From NCBI RefSeq assembly GCF_014206815.1, contig NZ_JACHNP010000001.1, positions 400,456-464,455 of the forward strand: a DNA stretch of 64,000 nucleotides, read 5' to 3'. Source of the stretch: Xanthomonas sp. F10. Its GTDB lineage: Bacteria > Pseudomonadota > Gammaproteobacteria > Xanthomonadales > Xanthomonadaceae. Positions 63,947 to 64,000 of this stretch are shown one piece after another. The translations under genes and the position numbers were made by a program. Position 1 is the first letter of the stretch. Each line of letters starts with the position of its first letter. The notes under the pieces were generated by a model. That model made no database searches. It was not told the DNA's origin and saw nothing but the letters and a program-made list of their open reading frames with translations.

Positions 63947-64000
63947 ATGACACTGCCCCCCCTCTCCTGTGCCTGCCTGCTGGGCATGGCGCTGTCCCTG
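63947..64000 (+). CDS. Start of a secreted or outer-membrane protein (partial)
   Basis: Only 18 codons lie in the window: MTLPPLSCACLLGMALSL. This looks like the start of a signal peptide. With the Fur-box-like site upstream, an iron-regulated TonB-dependent receptor or similar iron protein is plausible, but the sequence is too short to name it. Confidence 0.5.
   Translation, partial: MTLPPLSCACLLGMALSL

Overview
The window is chromosomal DNA of about 70% G+C from a gammaproteobacterium of the family Xanthomonadaceae, most likely Xanthomonas or a close relative. Pointers are the pyruvate dehydrogenase E2/E3 pair with extra lipoyl domains, a DUF3247 Sm-like protein (a family described from Xanthomonas), the YajQ protein known there as a cyclic di-GMP effector, and many copies of the intergenic palindrome GTAGGAGCGGCTTCAGCCGC. 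Genes are dense on both strands, and many start with GTG or TTG. I recognised no rRNA, tRNA, CRISPR array, phage or insertion sequence.

Layout. 0-9 kb: start of the ATP synthase operon (atpI, partial atpB), an outer-membrane barrel gene, E3 and E2 of pyruvate dehydrogenase, a membrane protein, a deoxyinosine DNA glycosylase and an OmpW-type porin. 9-17 kb: MetNIQ methionine importer, a DMT exporter, yajQ, a DUF1415 gene, and an rRNA pseudouridine synthase overlapping rsmC. 17-27 kb: a PQQ-type sugar dehydrogenase lipoprotein, DUF3247, a PAS/histidine kinase/receiver hybrid, and dadA-alr with a divergent Lrp regulator. 27-36.5 kb: secreted and lipoprotein genes, msrB, motA-motB, small conserved genes, an ABC-2 exporter, and a DMT transporter divergent from a second Lrp-type gene. 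36.6-43 kb: a Na+/H+ antiporter, a low-G+C orphan gene, a fasciclin protein, and a two-gene DNA-repair-like module (UdgX-type protein plus radical SAM/helix-hairpin-helix protein). 43-50 kb: two LysR-controlled redox modules (DoxX, extradiol dioxygenase, flavodoxin-like quinone reductase; two aldo/keto reductases and a carboxymuconolactone-decarboxylase-like protein). 50-64 kb: a glycosyltransferase, then a tightly coupled five-gene operon (KAS III-type ketosynthase, SDR, metallo-beta-lactamase-fold hydrolase, ATP-grasp ligase, GNAT-like acyltransferase), followed by a membrane diguanylate cyclase, a Rieske oxygenase, a convergent PAS-EAL phosphodiesterase, an MpaB-type oxygenase and a possibly Fur-controlled gene cut by the window end.

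The best candidate for an undescribed system is the 51.3-56.4 kb operon. Every predicted catalytic residue is intact, and the genes overlap or nearly touch, so they are probably translated together. The combination (one carbon-carbon condensing enzyme, one reductase, one hydrolase, one ATP-dependent ligase, one acyltransferase, no carrier protein, no modular synthase) fits no pathway I can name. The Rieske oxygenase and the flanking cyclic di-GMP enzymes may modify or regulate its product. The UdgX/radical SAM pair is the second candidate: its families are known to travel together, but the reaction is unknown.
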